Assembly (NCBI GenBank): GCA_964464755.1
Contig: CAYXGZ010000016.1
Span: 1-64,000 of the forward strand
DNA from: CAYXGZ01 sp964464755
GTDB taxonomy: Bacteria > Planctomycetota > MHYJ01 > JACPRB01
Length of the DNA: 64,000 nucleotides
Direction: 5' to 3'
In this document: positions 7,653 to 16,300 of the stretch, piece after piece
How the letters are laid out: every line of letters begins with the position of its first letter
Position numbering within the stretch: the stretch's first letter is position 1
Program-made: the position numbers and the translations under genes
The notes under the pieces: generated by a model
Told to the model about the DNA's origin: nothing
Database searches by the model: none
What the model saw: only the letters and a program-made list of their open reading frames with translations

Positions 7653-9047
7653 TCAGCGCGGATCCGGCAGGACCTTCGAGGGATTCAGGATCCCCAACGG
7701 GTCGAAGACGCGCTTCAGCTCGCGGAGCAGCTCGATCTGGTGCGCCGGGTAGGCGATGTCGAGGTAGTTGCGCTGCACCCAGCCCACGCCGTGCTCGCCG
7801 GTGATCTGTCCGCCCATCGCGACCGTCCGCTCGAAGAGCTCGCGCACCGCGGGCTCGATGCCCTTCCGCCAGCGCTCCTCGCTGAGGTCGCGCCGGAGGA
7901 TGTTCACGTGGAGGTTGCCGTCGCCGACGTGCCCGTAGCTGATCGCGCTGAGCCCGTGCTTGCGCGTGACGTCGCGCACGGCCTGCACGAGCTCGGGCAG
8001 CCGGGCCCGGGGGACGACCGTGTCCTCCTCCTTGTACGGGCTGATCGACTTCACGGCCTCGCCGACCGCGCGGCGCAGGTCCCAGATCGCCCGCCGCTTC
8101 TCCGCGTCGGTCGCCAGCACCACGTCGGGCGCGCCCCGCCCCATGCAGAGCGTCGCGATGCGCTCCAGGTCCCGCTCGAGGAGCGCCTCGTCCGGCCCGT
8201 CGACCTCGACGAGCAGCACCGCCTCGCCCTTCACGGGGAACTTCCCGCCCTTGCGTTCTTCCACGGCCTCGACGGCCGCCCGCTCCAGGTACTCGCAGGC
8301 CGCCGGCAGGATCCGCTCGCGGAAGATGTCCGTCACGGCGCGTGCCGCGGAGACCGCGTCGGGGAAGCCCGCGAGCAGCGTCATCACCTTCGCCGGCTTC
8401 GGCACCAGCTTGAGCCAGGCCTTCGTGACGACGGCCAGCGTCCCCTCCGAGCCCACGAGCAGGTGCGTGAGGTTGTAGCCCGCGACGTTCTTGAGCAGCT
8501 TGCCGCCGGTGCGGATCACGCGCCCGTCGGGCAGCACGGCCTCGAGGCCCGTGATCCAGTCCTTCGTGACGCCGTACTTCAGCGCCCGCGGCCCGCCCGC
8601 GTTGTGCGCGATGTTGCCGCCGATCGTCGAGTAGGCCCGGCTCGCCGGGTCGGGGCCGTAGAACAGCCCGCGCTTCTCGACCTCCTCCTGCAGCACGCCG
8701 GTGATGCAGCCGGGCTCGACGACCGCGAAGCCGTTGTCCGCGTCGATCTCGAGGATCCGGTCCATGCGCTCCACGGCCAGCGCGATCCCGCCGTGCACGC
8801 AGAGCGCCCCGCCCGAGAGGCTGGAGCGCGCGGACTGCGGGGTGACGGGGAGGCGGTGCGCCGAGGCGATCTTCAGCACCCCGACGACGTCGGCGGTCGA
8901 GCCGGGGAGCACCGCGACCTCCGGCGGGAAAACCAGGTCCTCGGTCTCGTCGTGGGAGTACTTCTCGAGGTCGCCGGTGAGGACGTGCTCCGGTCCGACG
9001 GCGGCGCGCAGCTCGTCGAGGATCGCGGGCCGCAGCTTCCCGAACAC
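7653..9047 (-). CDS. glcD: FAD-linked 2-hydroxyacid oxidase, GlcD/D-lactate dehydrogenase type
   Basis: 464 residues, the standard length. An N-terminal FAD_binding_4 (PCMH) domain (about 35-215) has AVLPGSTADVVGVLKIA, VEPGCITGVLQ, STIGGNIAHNAGGPRALKYG and LLKNVAGYNLTHLLVGSEGTLAV. The C-terminal FAD-oxidase domain contains SYGHVGDGNLHVNI and ITGEHGVGW. It would oxidise glycolate or D-lactate; no glcE/glcF lies beside it, so the substrate is uncertain. The GTG start at 9047 is 6 bp after TATCTT with no Shine-Dalgarno. It is co-directional with fdsG, 71 bp upstream of it. Confidence 0.88.
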   Translation of the reverse strand: MFGKLRPAILDELRAAVGPEHVLTGDLEKYSHDETEDLVFPPEVAVLPGSTADVVGVLKIASAHRLPVTPQSARSSLSGGALCVHGGIALAVERMDRILEIDADNGFAVVEPGCITGVLQEEVEKRGLFYGPDPASRAYSTIGGNIAHNAGGPRALKYGVTKDWITGLEAVLPDGRVIRTGGKLLKNVAGYNLTHLLVGSEGTLAVVTKAWLKLVPKPAKVMTLLAGFPDAVSAARAVTDIFRERILPAACEYLERAAVEAVEERKGGKFPVKGEAVLLVEVDGPDEALLERDLERIATLCMGRGAPDVVLATDAEKRRAIWDLRRAVGEAVKSISPYKEEDTVVPRARLPELVQAVRDVTRKHGLSAISYGHVGDGNLHVNILRRDLSEERWRKGIEPAVRELFERTVAMGGQITGEHGVGWVQRNYLDIAYPAHQIELLRELKRVFDPLGILNPSKVLPDPR

Positions 9048-9053
9048 GGAGCC

Positions 9054-9059
9054 AAGATA
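9054..9059 (-). promoter_or_regulatory. Leaderless-type -10 box (glcD-like gene)
   Basis: TATCTT on the minus strand, 6 bp before the GTG start; no ribosome-binding site fits between. Confidence 0.55.
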
Positions 9060-9097
9060 GCAGGCCGGGCGAGCTTGTGAACCCTCCGCGCCCCCGC

Positions 9098-9103
9098 TAT
9101 CCT
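9098..9103 (+). promoter_or_regulatory. Leaderless-type -10 box (TPR gene)
   Basis: TATCCT, 6 bp before GTG 9110 and 9 bp before ATG 9113; same arrangement as at many genes in the window. Confidence 0.55.
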
Positions 9104-9112
9104 CCCGCCGTG

Positions 9113-10183
9113 ATGTTCTTCAAGCGCCGGAAGTTCGCGGCCGCCCTCGAGCTCGAGGCCGCGGGCCGCCTCGCCGAGGCCCGGGAACGCTACGAGGCCA
9201 TCGCCGCCGCCTCGTCGGGCGCCTTCCGCGCCGAGTGCCTCGCCCGCGCCGGGGCCTGCTCCACGCGGCTCGGCGAGCTCGCCAGATCGCGCAAGGACTT
9301 CGAGGCCGCCCGCGACGCGGACCCCTCCGACGCGAGCCACTGGCTCAACTACGCCAACGCCTGCCACCGCCTCGGCGACGGGCTCGGCGCCGACGAGGCC
9401 TACGCCGCGGCCCTCGAGCGCGCGCCGGAGCGGCCCGACATCCTCCACTACCAGTCCGTCTACTACGCGGACAAGCTCGCCAAGGCGGGCCTCGAGGGCT
9501 CGAAGCGCTCGATCCGCGTCCTGCTCGACCGCCTCGACCGGCCCGGGGGCGAGGTCGAGATCTCCTCGCTCGGCTTCCCCGTCGAGCTGCCCTTCGCCTT
9601 CCTGCGCAACCTCTGCCTCGAGAAGCAGTTCGTCGAGGAGGGGCTCGCGGCGCTGAAGGAGATCGCCGACCGCCGGCCCGGGACCGGCGCGACCGCGTGG
9701 GCCCGGCCCGCCGCGCTCAACCACCGCGGCCTGCTGCTCGCCAATGCGGGCCGCTACGACGAGGCCGTGGCCGACTACGAGGCGTCGCTGGCCCTGCGCG
9801 CCTCCGACGACGTCGTCTTCAACCTCGGCATGGTCCAGGTCCGGCGCCACGACTGGGACTCGGCCCGGAAGCACTTCGCGGCGTACTCGAAGCGGCACCC
9901 GACCTCGCCGGTCACGACCTTCGGGCTCGCGATCCTCGCGGAGACGAAGGGCGACGCCGCGGAGGCCGTGCGGCTCTACAAGTTCTTCCTCGCGCGCTAC
10001 GACGCCGCGCCGACCTCGCCCGGGCAGCTGATGACGCTCGACCTGGCCCGGGCCTGGGCGGCCCACGCCCGCGAGTTCCTCGCCGCGCTGCAGCGCCCGT
10101 CGCAGGGCGGGGTCTTCGAGACGGACGGTCCCGCTCCGGAGGGCACTACCGGGGACGTCACGGACCGCCCGCGGGGGGTATGA
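9113..10183 (+). CDS. TPR-repeat protein, cytoplasmic
   Basis: 356 residues beginning MFFKRRKFAAALELEAAG. Repeated A/G-x-Y/W helical pairs (EAAGRLAEARERYEAIAA, HWLNYANACHRLGDGLGAD, HRGLLLANAGRYDEAVADYE, TFGLAILAETKGDAAEAVRLY) identify tetratricopeptide repeats along nearly the whole length. No signal peptide or catalytic domain is visible, so it is probably an adaptor. The ATG at 9113 (or GTG at 9110) lies just after a TATCCT box, which argues against a start further upstream. Only 7 bp separate it from the next gene, so the two may share a transcript, although that gene has its own -10 box. Confidence 0.8.
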   Translation: MFFKRRKFAAALELEAAGRLAEARERYEAIAAASSGAFRAECLARAGACSTRLGELARSRKDFEAARDADPSDASHWLNYANACHRLGDGLGADEAYAAALERAPERPDILHYQSVYYADKLAKAGLEGSKRSIRVLLDRLDRPGGEVEISSLGFPVELPFAFLRNLCLEKQFVEEGLAALKEIADRRPGTGATAWARPAALNHRGLLLANAGRYDEAVADYEASLALRASDDVVFNLGMVQVRRHDWDSARKHFAAYSKRHPTSPVTTFGLAILAETKGDAAEAVRLYKFFLARYDAAPTSPGQLMTLDLARAWAAHAREFLAALQRPSQGGVFETDGPAPEGTTGDVTDRPRGV

Positions 10184-10184
10184 T
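10179..10184 (+). promoter_or_regulatory. Leaderless-type -10 box (phosphatase gene)
   Basis: TATGAT, 6 bp before the ATG at 10191, overlapping the stop codon of the TPR gene. Confidence 0.5.
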
Positions 10185-10190
10185 CCCGCC

Positions 10191-10796
10191 ATGCGCCCGA
10201 TCATCGCCACCCTCGCCGCGGCCGCGTTCGCCGCGCTCTTCCTCCAGGCCTCCTGCGCGACCTCGGAGTCCCTCGGCGACCGGGCCCCGTCCGGCCGGGT
10301 CTTCGCGACGCCCGACGCCTCCTCGCCCATCCTGAACTTCGCGTGGATCTCGCCCCAACTCGCCCGCGGGGCGCAGCCCAACGACGAGGGCTTCGCGTGG
10401 CTGAAGGCGAAGGGCTTCCGCACCGTGGTGAACTTCCGCAAGTTCCACTCGGACAAGGACAAGGCCGAGCGCGCGGGCGTGGACTCGGTGGAGTTCCCCG
10501 TGCAGGCCGACGTCTTCGGCTCGGAGCCGCCGACCGAGGAGCAGATCCGCGGTTTCCTCGAGGTGGTGCTCGACCCGAAGCGCCAGCCCGTCTACTTCCA
10601 CTGCGCGCACGGCAAGGACCGGACCGGGACGATGGCGGCGGTGTACCGGATGGAGGTCGACGGCTGGGCGGCCGACGACGCGATCGCCGAGATGCGCCGC
10701 TTCGGCTACCACGAGATCTACAAGGACCTCATGGAGTTCATCCGCGGCTACGTCCCGAGGCGAGCGCCGAAGCCGGAGAGCCCGAAAGCCCGATAG
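10191..10796 (+). CDS. Lipoprotein dual-specificity/tyrosine phosphatase
   Basis: 201 residues. The N-terminal hydrophobic stretch ends in a lipobox-like LQASC, predicting a lipid-anchored envelope protein. The catalytic P-loop is FHCAHGKDRTGTM (HCx5R), with a plausible general acid in the preceding loop (QADVFGSEPPTEEQ). This is the atypical DSP-like class of small secreted bacterial phosphatases; the natural substrate is unknown. The last residues (KPESPKAR) are encoded by 8-bp repeat units of the element at 10768-10854, so the original C terminus may have been replaced or extended by that element. Confidence 0.85.
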   Translation: MRPIIATLAAAAFAALFLQASCATSESLGDRAPSGRVFATPDASSPILNFAWISPQLARGAQPNDEGFAWLKAKGFRTVVNFRKFHSDKDKAERAGVDSVEFPVQADVFGSEPPTEEQIRGFLEVVLDPKRQPVYFHCAHGKDRTGTMAAVYRMEVDGWAADDAIAEMRRFGYHEIYKDLMEFIRGYVPRRAPKPESPKAR

Positions 10797-10854
10797 CCAG
10801 GCCCCGGCCTTTCCTGCTCTCCTGCTCTCCTGCTCTCCTGCTTTCCGGCTTTCC
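10768..10854. repeat. Inverted-repeat element 1 of 8-bp units (NGAAAGCC / NGCTYTCC)
   Basis: Left arm: four in-phase 8-bp units of the GAAAGCC type (10768-10799) that run through the phosphatase stop codon. Centre: GGCCCCGGCC. Right arm: one 9-bp and five 8-bp units of the complementary type (10806-10854: TGCTCTCC three times, TGCTTTCC, GGCTTTCC). The arms are mutually complementary, so RNA from either strand could fold back. It is the shortest of three related elements and lacks the 22-bp core shared by the other two. Confidence 0.8.
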
Positions 10855-10855
10855 C

Positions 10856-10901
10856 CAATAGAAAAGCCCCCGACAGTCCGCCGGAGCGGACCGCCGGGGG
10901 C
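10856..10901 (-). terminator. Rho-independent terminator of the kelch gene
   Basis: GCCCCCG (10866-10872) pairs with CGGGGGC (10895-10901), and inside it GTCCGC (76-81) pairs with GCGGAC (86-91) around a CGGA loop. On the minus strand the stem is followed by TTTTCTATT. It lies 15 bp after the kelch stop codon. Confidence 0.8.
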
Positions 10902-10915
10902 CGGTGGTGAGAAAC

Positions 10916-12439
10916 CTAGTTCTTGCGCGCGATCCAGGCCGCGGCCGCGAGCAGGGCCAGCAGGACGGGCGCCACCGCGGTCGAGCCCGTGGCCGAGCCG
11001 CCGCAGCCGCCGCCACCGCCGCCCGAGCCGCCGCCGGAGGACGGGGGCGGAGGAGCCGTGACGCTCGTGAAGTCCGGCGACACCGCGGGGTCCGAGAAGT
11101 CGTTCCAGGCGGAGCTGCCGCCGGCGTAGTTCTCCATCGTGTCCTTCAGCCTCCAGCGCCAGTCGTAGCCGCCGAGCATCGCGATCGTCTTGACGATCGT
11201 CACCGTGCCCGTGGCCACGGGGCCGCTGGTGTGGCTGGAGGCCAGGCTCCAGTCCGGGTCCGTGGAGCGCTTCACCTGGACCTCGAGCTCGACCTGCTGG
11301 CCGGCGTCCGGATCGCTGCACTCGACCGCGAAGGTCACCGTGGTGTAGACGTTCCCGCCCTGGGGGACCATCGTCGCGCCGACGCGCTGCTCGACGTTGG
11401 CGACCTGGGGGGCCGAGCCGAAGTCGGGGGCCGTGTACTCCTGCAGGCTCCGCGCGGGGTTCGCGCCGCCGGTCAGCGGGGCGCCGCCGTAGAGGTAGGC
11501 CTTGCCGGAGATGACCGCGACCGCCGCGCCGTAGCGCGGGATCGCGAAGTCGGCCCGGCGCTTCCACTCGTCGGTGCCGGGGTTGTACTCGAGCAGGTGG
11601 TTGTAGGTGTAGAGGACGCCGCCGGAGGAGTAGCGGCCGCCGGCGACGTAGAGCCGGCCCTCGAGGGCGAACGCGTTCGCGTGCCGGCGGGGCGCCGGGG
11701 CGCCGCCCATGGCCATCGGGGCCTTCGTCGCCCACGAGTCGGTCGCGGGATCGTACTCGTGCACCGCGTCCGTCTGGACGGAAGTGCCCGAGACGCGCGT
11801 CGAGCCGCCGAAGACGTAGAGCTTGCCGTTCAGCGCGGCGCTCGTCGCGTACGCCGTCACCTGGGGCATGGCCGCCTTCGCCACGAGGGCGTCGTTCGAC
11901 GGGTCGAACTCGGAGCAGGTGTCGAGGTAGAAGTTCGCGACGCCCGTGTCGTAGCCGCCCGCGAGGTAGATCTTCGAGCCGATCGTCGCGGCGGTCGTGT
12001 AGTAGCCGTGGCGGGCGACGGTCGTCGCCGAGGTCGTCCACGTGTTCGTCGCGATCGAGTACTTCGTGATCGGGTAGGCCGGCGGCGGGGTCGCGTCCGG
12101 CATCGGGGGGTAGGTCAGCGTGCTGAACGAGTACACGACGCCGTTGTAATAGGCGCCGGTGTTGTAGGTGACCTGGTACGGGAGGTCGGCGAGGTTGGTC
12201 CAGGTGCCGGTCGCGGGGTCGTAGCGCCGGATGTAGCGCGTGGGGGCCGAGTCGACGTTCGTGCCGTCGTAGGCCTGGCCGCCGAACATGTAGAAGTAGG
12301 TCCCGTCGGTGCAGGAGCCGCCGCCGCCGAAGTTGGTCGTGCCGTCGGGGCGGGCGGTCCAGGTGCCGGTCGGGGCCTCCTGGGCCGTGGCGGCGGACCC
12401 GGCCGCCACGAGGAACAGGACGATCAGGGCATGTCGCAT
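10916..12439 (-). CDS. Secreted kelch-repeat protein with Gly-rich/Cys/TM C-terminal tail
   Basis: 507 residues. Signal peptide MRHALIVLFLVAAGSAATAQ, then a kelch beta-propeller of about six blades (for example GTYFYMFGGQAYDG, GSKIYLAGGYDTG, NGKLYVFGGST, EGRLYVAGGRYSSGG, SGKAYLYGGAPL, each followed by a YDPATxxW-type strand). A beta-sandwich-like stretch follows, then a poly-Gly linker with CGGS, a hydrophobic segment (VAPVLLALLAAAAWI) and terminal ARKN. This tripartite tail resembles bacterial C-terminal sorting signals. Start ATG 12439 has GGTGGGAG upstream; a longer open frame upstream is not coding-like. It is divergent from a sigma-factor gene across a palindrome. Confidence 0.85.
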   Translation of the reverse strand: MRHALIVLFLVAAGSAATAQEAPTGTWTARPDGTTNFGGGGSCTDGTYFYMFGGQAYDGTNVDSAPTRYIRRYDPATGTWTNLADLPYQVTYNTGAYYNGVVYSFSTLTYPPMPDATPPPAYPITKYSIATNTWTTSATTVARHGYYTTAATIGSKIYLAGGYDTGVANFYLDTCSEFDPSNDALVAKAAMPQVTAYATSAALNGKLYVFGGSTRVSGTSVQTDAVHEYDPATDSWATKAPMAMGGAPAPRRHANAFALEGRLYVAGGRYSSGGVLYTYNHLLEYNPGTDEWKRRADFAIPRYGAAVAVISGKAYLYGGAPLTGGANPARSLQEYTAPDFGSAPQVANVEQRVGATMVPQGGNVYTTVTFAVECSDPDAGQQVELEVQVKRSTDPDWSLASSHTSGPVATGTVTIVKTIAMLGGYDWRWRLKDTMENYAGGSSAWNDFSDPAVSPDFTSVTAPPPPSSGGGSGGGGGGCGGSATGSTAVAPVLLALLAAAAWIARKN

Positions 12440-12495
12440 GAGGTTTTCTCCCACCTGTAGTTGCCTCCGGTAAGCCGCGGGCCGGATTCCGTGTC

Positions 12496-12518
12496 GGGGG
12501 AAATGCATAATTTCCCCC
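12496..12518. promoter_or_regulatory. 23-bp palindrome, candidate operator
   Basis: GGGGGAAAT (12496-12504), spacer GCATA, ATTTCCCCC (12510-12518): a perfect 9-bp dyad with an AT-rich centre in the intergenic region between the kelch gene and the sigma/kinase operon. It is 57 bp from the kelch start and 60 bp from the sigma start, a typical place for a repressor or activator site. The binding protein is unknown. Confidence 0.5.
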
Positions 12519-12564
12519 CGGATCACCCATAACCGATGGAGCCGGCCGGCGCCCCGGGGCGGCG

Positions 12565-12570
12565 TATACT
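12565..12570 (+). promoter_or_regulatory. Leaderless-type -10 box (sigma factor 1)
   Basis: TATACT, 7 bp before ATG 12578; it supports that start over the ATGs at 12536, 12599 and 12614. Confidence 0.55.
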
Positions 12571-12577
12571 GCTCGCG

Positions 12578-13303
12578 ATGGGCGGCTCCGACACCACCAT
12601 GGGCGGCGCGGGGATGGCCTTCCCCTCCACCTCGCTCTCCCTCGTCCTCCACGCGGGCGCGGATCCCGCCCGGCGGCACTTCGAGAAGATCTCCCGCACC
12701 TACTGGAAGCCCATCTACTACTTCATCCGCCGCGCCTGGTCGAAGTCCGACGCCGACGCCAAGGACCTCACGCAGTCCTTCCTCGTCCACGTCCTCGAGG
12801 CCGACCTCCTCGGCCGCTTCGATGTCAACCGCGGCAACTTCCGCGCCTACCTCAAGCACTGCCTGCGCAGCTTCCTCGCCGTCGACTCCCGCGACGCGGG
12901 CCGCCTCAAGCGCGGCGGCGGCGCCGCCCTCGTCTCCCTCGAGGGCGCCTCGGGCCTCGAGCTCCCCGCCTCCACCGGCACGCCCGAGGAGGACTTCGAC
13001 GTCGACTGGACCCGCGAGGTCGTCGAGCGCGCCCTCGCCGACACCGAGGCCGCCCTCGGCTCCGCCGGCAAGAAGACCTGGTTCGAGGCCTTCCGCCGCT
13101 ACGCGCTCGACGCCGACCCGGAGCACCCGCCGTCGTACCGCGACGTCGCCTCCGCCCTGGGCATCTCCGAGGGCGACGTGCGCAACCACCTCCGCCACGT
13201 CCGCCAGGAACTGCGGCGCCGCGTCGTCTCCGCGATCGCCGAGTACGTCGTCGACCCGGCCGACGTCGCCGCCGAGGTCTCCCGCATCCTGGGCGAGGAA
13301 TGA
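12578..13303 (+). CDS. ECF-like RNA polymerase sigma factor paired with a Ser/Thr kinase
   Basis: 241 residues. Region 2 is recognisable in RTYWKPIYYFIRRAW, DAKDLTQSFLVHVLEADLL and GNFRAYLKHCLRSFL. Region 4 helix-turn-helix is PSYRDVASALGISEGDVRNHLRHVRQELRR. It belongs to the ECF-related group that opens with FPST (here MAFPSTSLS) and sits next to protein kinases in planctomycetes; the homolog at 60553 has the same layout. Start 12578 is chosen from the TATACT spacing; 12614 would match the homolog's length better. Its TGA overlaps the ATG of the kinase gene (ATGA), so the two are coupled. By family knowledge the kinase may modulate sigma activity. Confidence 0.85.
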   Translation: MGGSDTTMGGAGMAFPSTSLSLVLHAGADPARRHFEKISRTYWKPIYYFIRRAWSKSDADAKDLTQSFLVHVLEADLLGRFDVNRGNFRAYLKHCLRSFLAVDSRDAGRLKRGGGAALVSLEGASGLELPASTGTPEEDFDVDWTREVVERALADTEAALGSAGKKTWFEAFRRYALDADPEHPPSYRDVASALGISEGDVRNHLRHVRQELRRRVVSAIAEYVVDPADVAAEVSRILGEE

Positions 13304-16300
13304 AGCCCGATCCGCTCAAGCGCCTGCTCAAGGCCGCCCGCGACGCCGGCGACGACCTCTGCTCCGACCTCGCCCTGCGCCGCGGGCTCGTCACGCCCTC
13401 GCAGCTCGCGGACGCCCGCGCCGCGGCCGAGGCCGCGGGCCGGCCCGTCGTCGACGAACTCCGCGACCGGGGCCTGCTCACGCCCTCCCAGCTCGGCGAG
13501 CTGCGCCGCCTTCGCCGGGGCGCGGACGCCGCGGGCTCGGCCGCCGACGTCCCCGAGGAGGTCGCCCGGGCGGCGGCCGACCCGACCCGCCTCGTCGACC
13601 GCTACGTGCTCGTCGAGCCCGTCGGCTCCGGCGGCGGCGGCTCCGTGTGGCGCGCCTGGGACGGCCAGCTCCACCGCTGGGTCGCCCTCAAGCAGCCCCG
13701 CGACGCCGCCAGCCCCTCCTTCCGCCAGCGCTTCCTCCGCGAGGCCCGCGCCGCGGCCACCCTCCGCCACCCGCACCTCGTCGCCATCCACGACACCGGC
13801 GAGTTCCAGGGCCGCCCCTACCTCGTCATGGAGTTCGTGAAGGGCCGCCCCATCGGCCGCGGGGACGGGCTGCGCGACGGTCCCGAGCGGATCCGCAAGG
13901 CCGCCGTCGCCCTCGACGAGGCCCACCGCCTCGGCATCGTCCACCGCGACCTCAAGCCCGGGAACCTCCTCGTCGACGACAAGGGCGAGCCCCGCGTCGT
14001 CGACTTCGGCCTCGCCTGGGTCGAGGGCAGCGGCTCCGACCTCACCGGCACCGGCGCCATCGTCGGCACGCCCTCCTACATGGCCCCCGAGCAGGCCCGC
14101 GGCAAGCTCGGCCAGGCCGACCCGCGCACCGACGTCTACGGCCTCGGCGCCGTCCTCTACGACGTGCTCACGGGCCGTCCGCCCCACGCCGGCGAGACCG
14201 CGCTCGACATCCTCGACCACGTCCGCCATCGCGACCCCGTCCCGCCGCGGAAGCTCAACCCGGCCGTGCCCGCCGACCTCGAGTCGATCTGCCTCAAGGC
14301 CCTCGAGAAGGACCCCTACCGGCGCTACGAGACGGCCGCCGACTTCGCCGCCGACCTCGAGCGCCACCTCGACGGCCGCCCCGTGCTCGCCCAGCCCTCC
14401 ACCTTCCGCACGCTCGCCTGGCGCCGCCTCCGCCGCCACCCCGCCGCCTGGACGCTCTCCGCCGCGACGCTCGCCGCGCTCGCCCTGCTCGGCGCGCTGG
14501 CCTGGAACTCCTCCCGCGGCGAGGACCGGGCCCGGGAGGCCCTCTCGCTCGAGGAGCACGCGGGCCGGCTCTCCACGGCCTACCACGAGCTCCGCCTGAG
14601 GGCCACCGAGCCCCTCCGCGTCCTCGAGGACCGCTACCACGACGGCACGACCGACGAGGCCGCCCGCGCCGCCCTGGCCGAGGTCGAGTCCGCCTGCGCC
14701 GACGTCGCCAAGCGCTGGCCCCAGCTCCGGCTCCCCGCCGCCTGGCGCGGCCTCGCCGTGTTCTACGCGGGCCGCTCCGGCGAGGGGCGCGCGCTCCTCG
14801 ACCGCGCCTGCGCCGAGGCGGGCGAGGACCCCTTCCCCGCCGTCCTCCGCGCCGCGTCCTTCCTCGCCGAGTACGCCCGCTCCGCCGACCTGCCCGTCTC
14901 GTTCGACCCCACGAACGGGACCTACCTGCCGATCGACTTCGTCGAGGTCGGCCCCATGGCGGAGCTCAAGGCCTCCGCCTCCCGCTCGCTCGGCGAGGCG
15001 CTCTCGCGCCGCGTCTGGCCCAAGCTCCGCCAGGGCCGCGAGTTCGAGACCTTCACCCAGGGCGCCCTCGCCCTCGGCCGCGGCGACTACCCCGCCGCGA
15101 CCGGCCTCCTCGACTCCGTGCGCCGCGATCCCGCGCTCGAGGGCCTCTCCTGCATCCTCCTCGGCTTCGCCCGATTCTCGACGGGCGATCCCGCCGGCGC
15201 CCGCGACGTGTGGAGCCGCCCCGTCGCCCGCGGCTGGCCCCTCGCCCGCTACTACACGGCCGGCGCCCTCCTCAACGAGGCTCGCGCCCCGGACCGGCCC
15301 CCGGCCGAGGTCCGGGCCACGCTGCTCAAGGCCGTGGACGAGTTCCGCGCCGCCGGCAGCGCCCGCGTCCCCTTCCTCGGCATCCTCGTCGGCCGCCTCT
15401 GCGCCTGGACGGCGGTCGCGCTCCTCGACATCGGCGAGTCCCGCGACGCGCGCCCCGCCCTCGAGGAGTGCCTCCGCGCCTGCCGCGAGCTCCGCGTCGC
15501 GGCGGGCGGCCGCCCCCACGTGATCCTCCTCGTCGCCGAGTCGCGCCACCAGGTCGCCAAGCTCCTGCACGTCGCCGGCGAGTCGCGCTGGCCGCTCTGG
15601 CAGGAGGCGGACGCCGACTTCCTCGAGGGGCTCGCCGCGGGCGAACCCAAGGGCGCCCGGCTCCGCTTCGCCGAGTTCCTTTCGGACTGGAGCGTATGCC
15701 TCGACGACCGCCGCCTCGAGTCCCTTCCGACCTTCGAGCGCGCCCTCGAGCAGGTGAACCGCGTGGTCGAGTCGCCCTCCGCCGGGGCCGAGGCCTGGAC
15801 GCTGCGCGGCGCCGTGCTGATGCACCTCGGCCTCAAGCGCTTCGCCCGGGGCGGGGATCCCTCCGCCGAGTTCCGCCAGGCGACCGAGGCCTTCGACCGG
15901 GCGACGCAGCTCGCGCCGGAGAACCCCTACCCGCTCGCGTCCCGCGCGGAGTTCAACCTCCGCCTCGCCGCGTGGAACCAGGCCCGCAACGAGTCCCCCG
16001 AGGAGCCCCTGCGCCGCGCCCTCTCGGGCTTCACCGCCGCGATCTCCCGCCGCCCCGCCCCGTCCTACTTCATCCAGCGCGCCCAGGCCCGCTACTACCT
16101 CGCGAACTGGGAGCGCGCGCGCGGCGTGGATCCCGACCCCCAGTTCCGCGAGGGCATCGCAGACGCGGGCCGCGGCATCCCGGGCGAGCCGCTCTCGCCC
16201 CGGGGCTACTGGGTCCGCGCCCTGCTCCACTTCCAGGCCGGGCTCAACCTCGGGCGCCAGGGCGGGTCGATCGACGCGGACGTCGAGGCGGCCTACGCGG

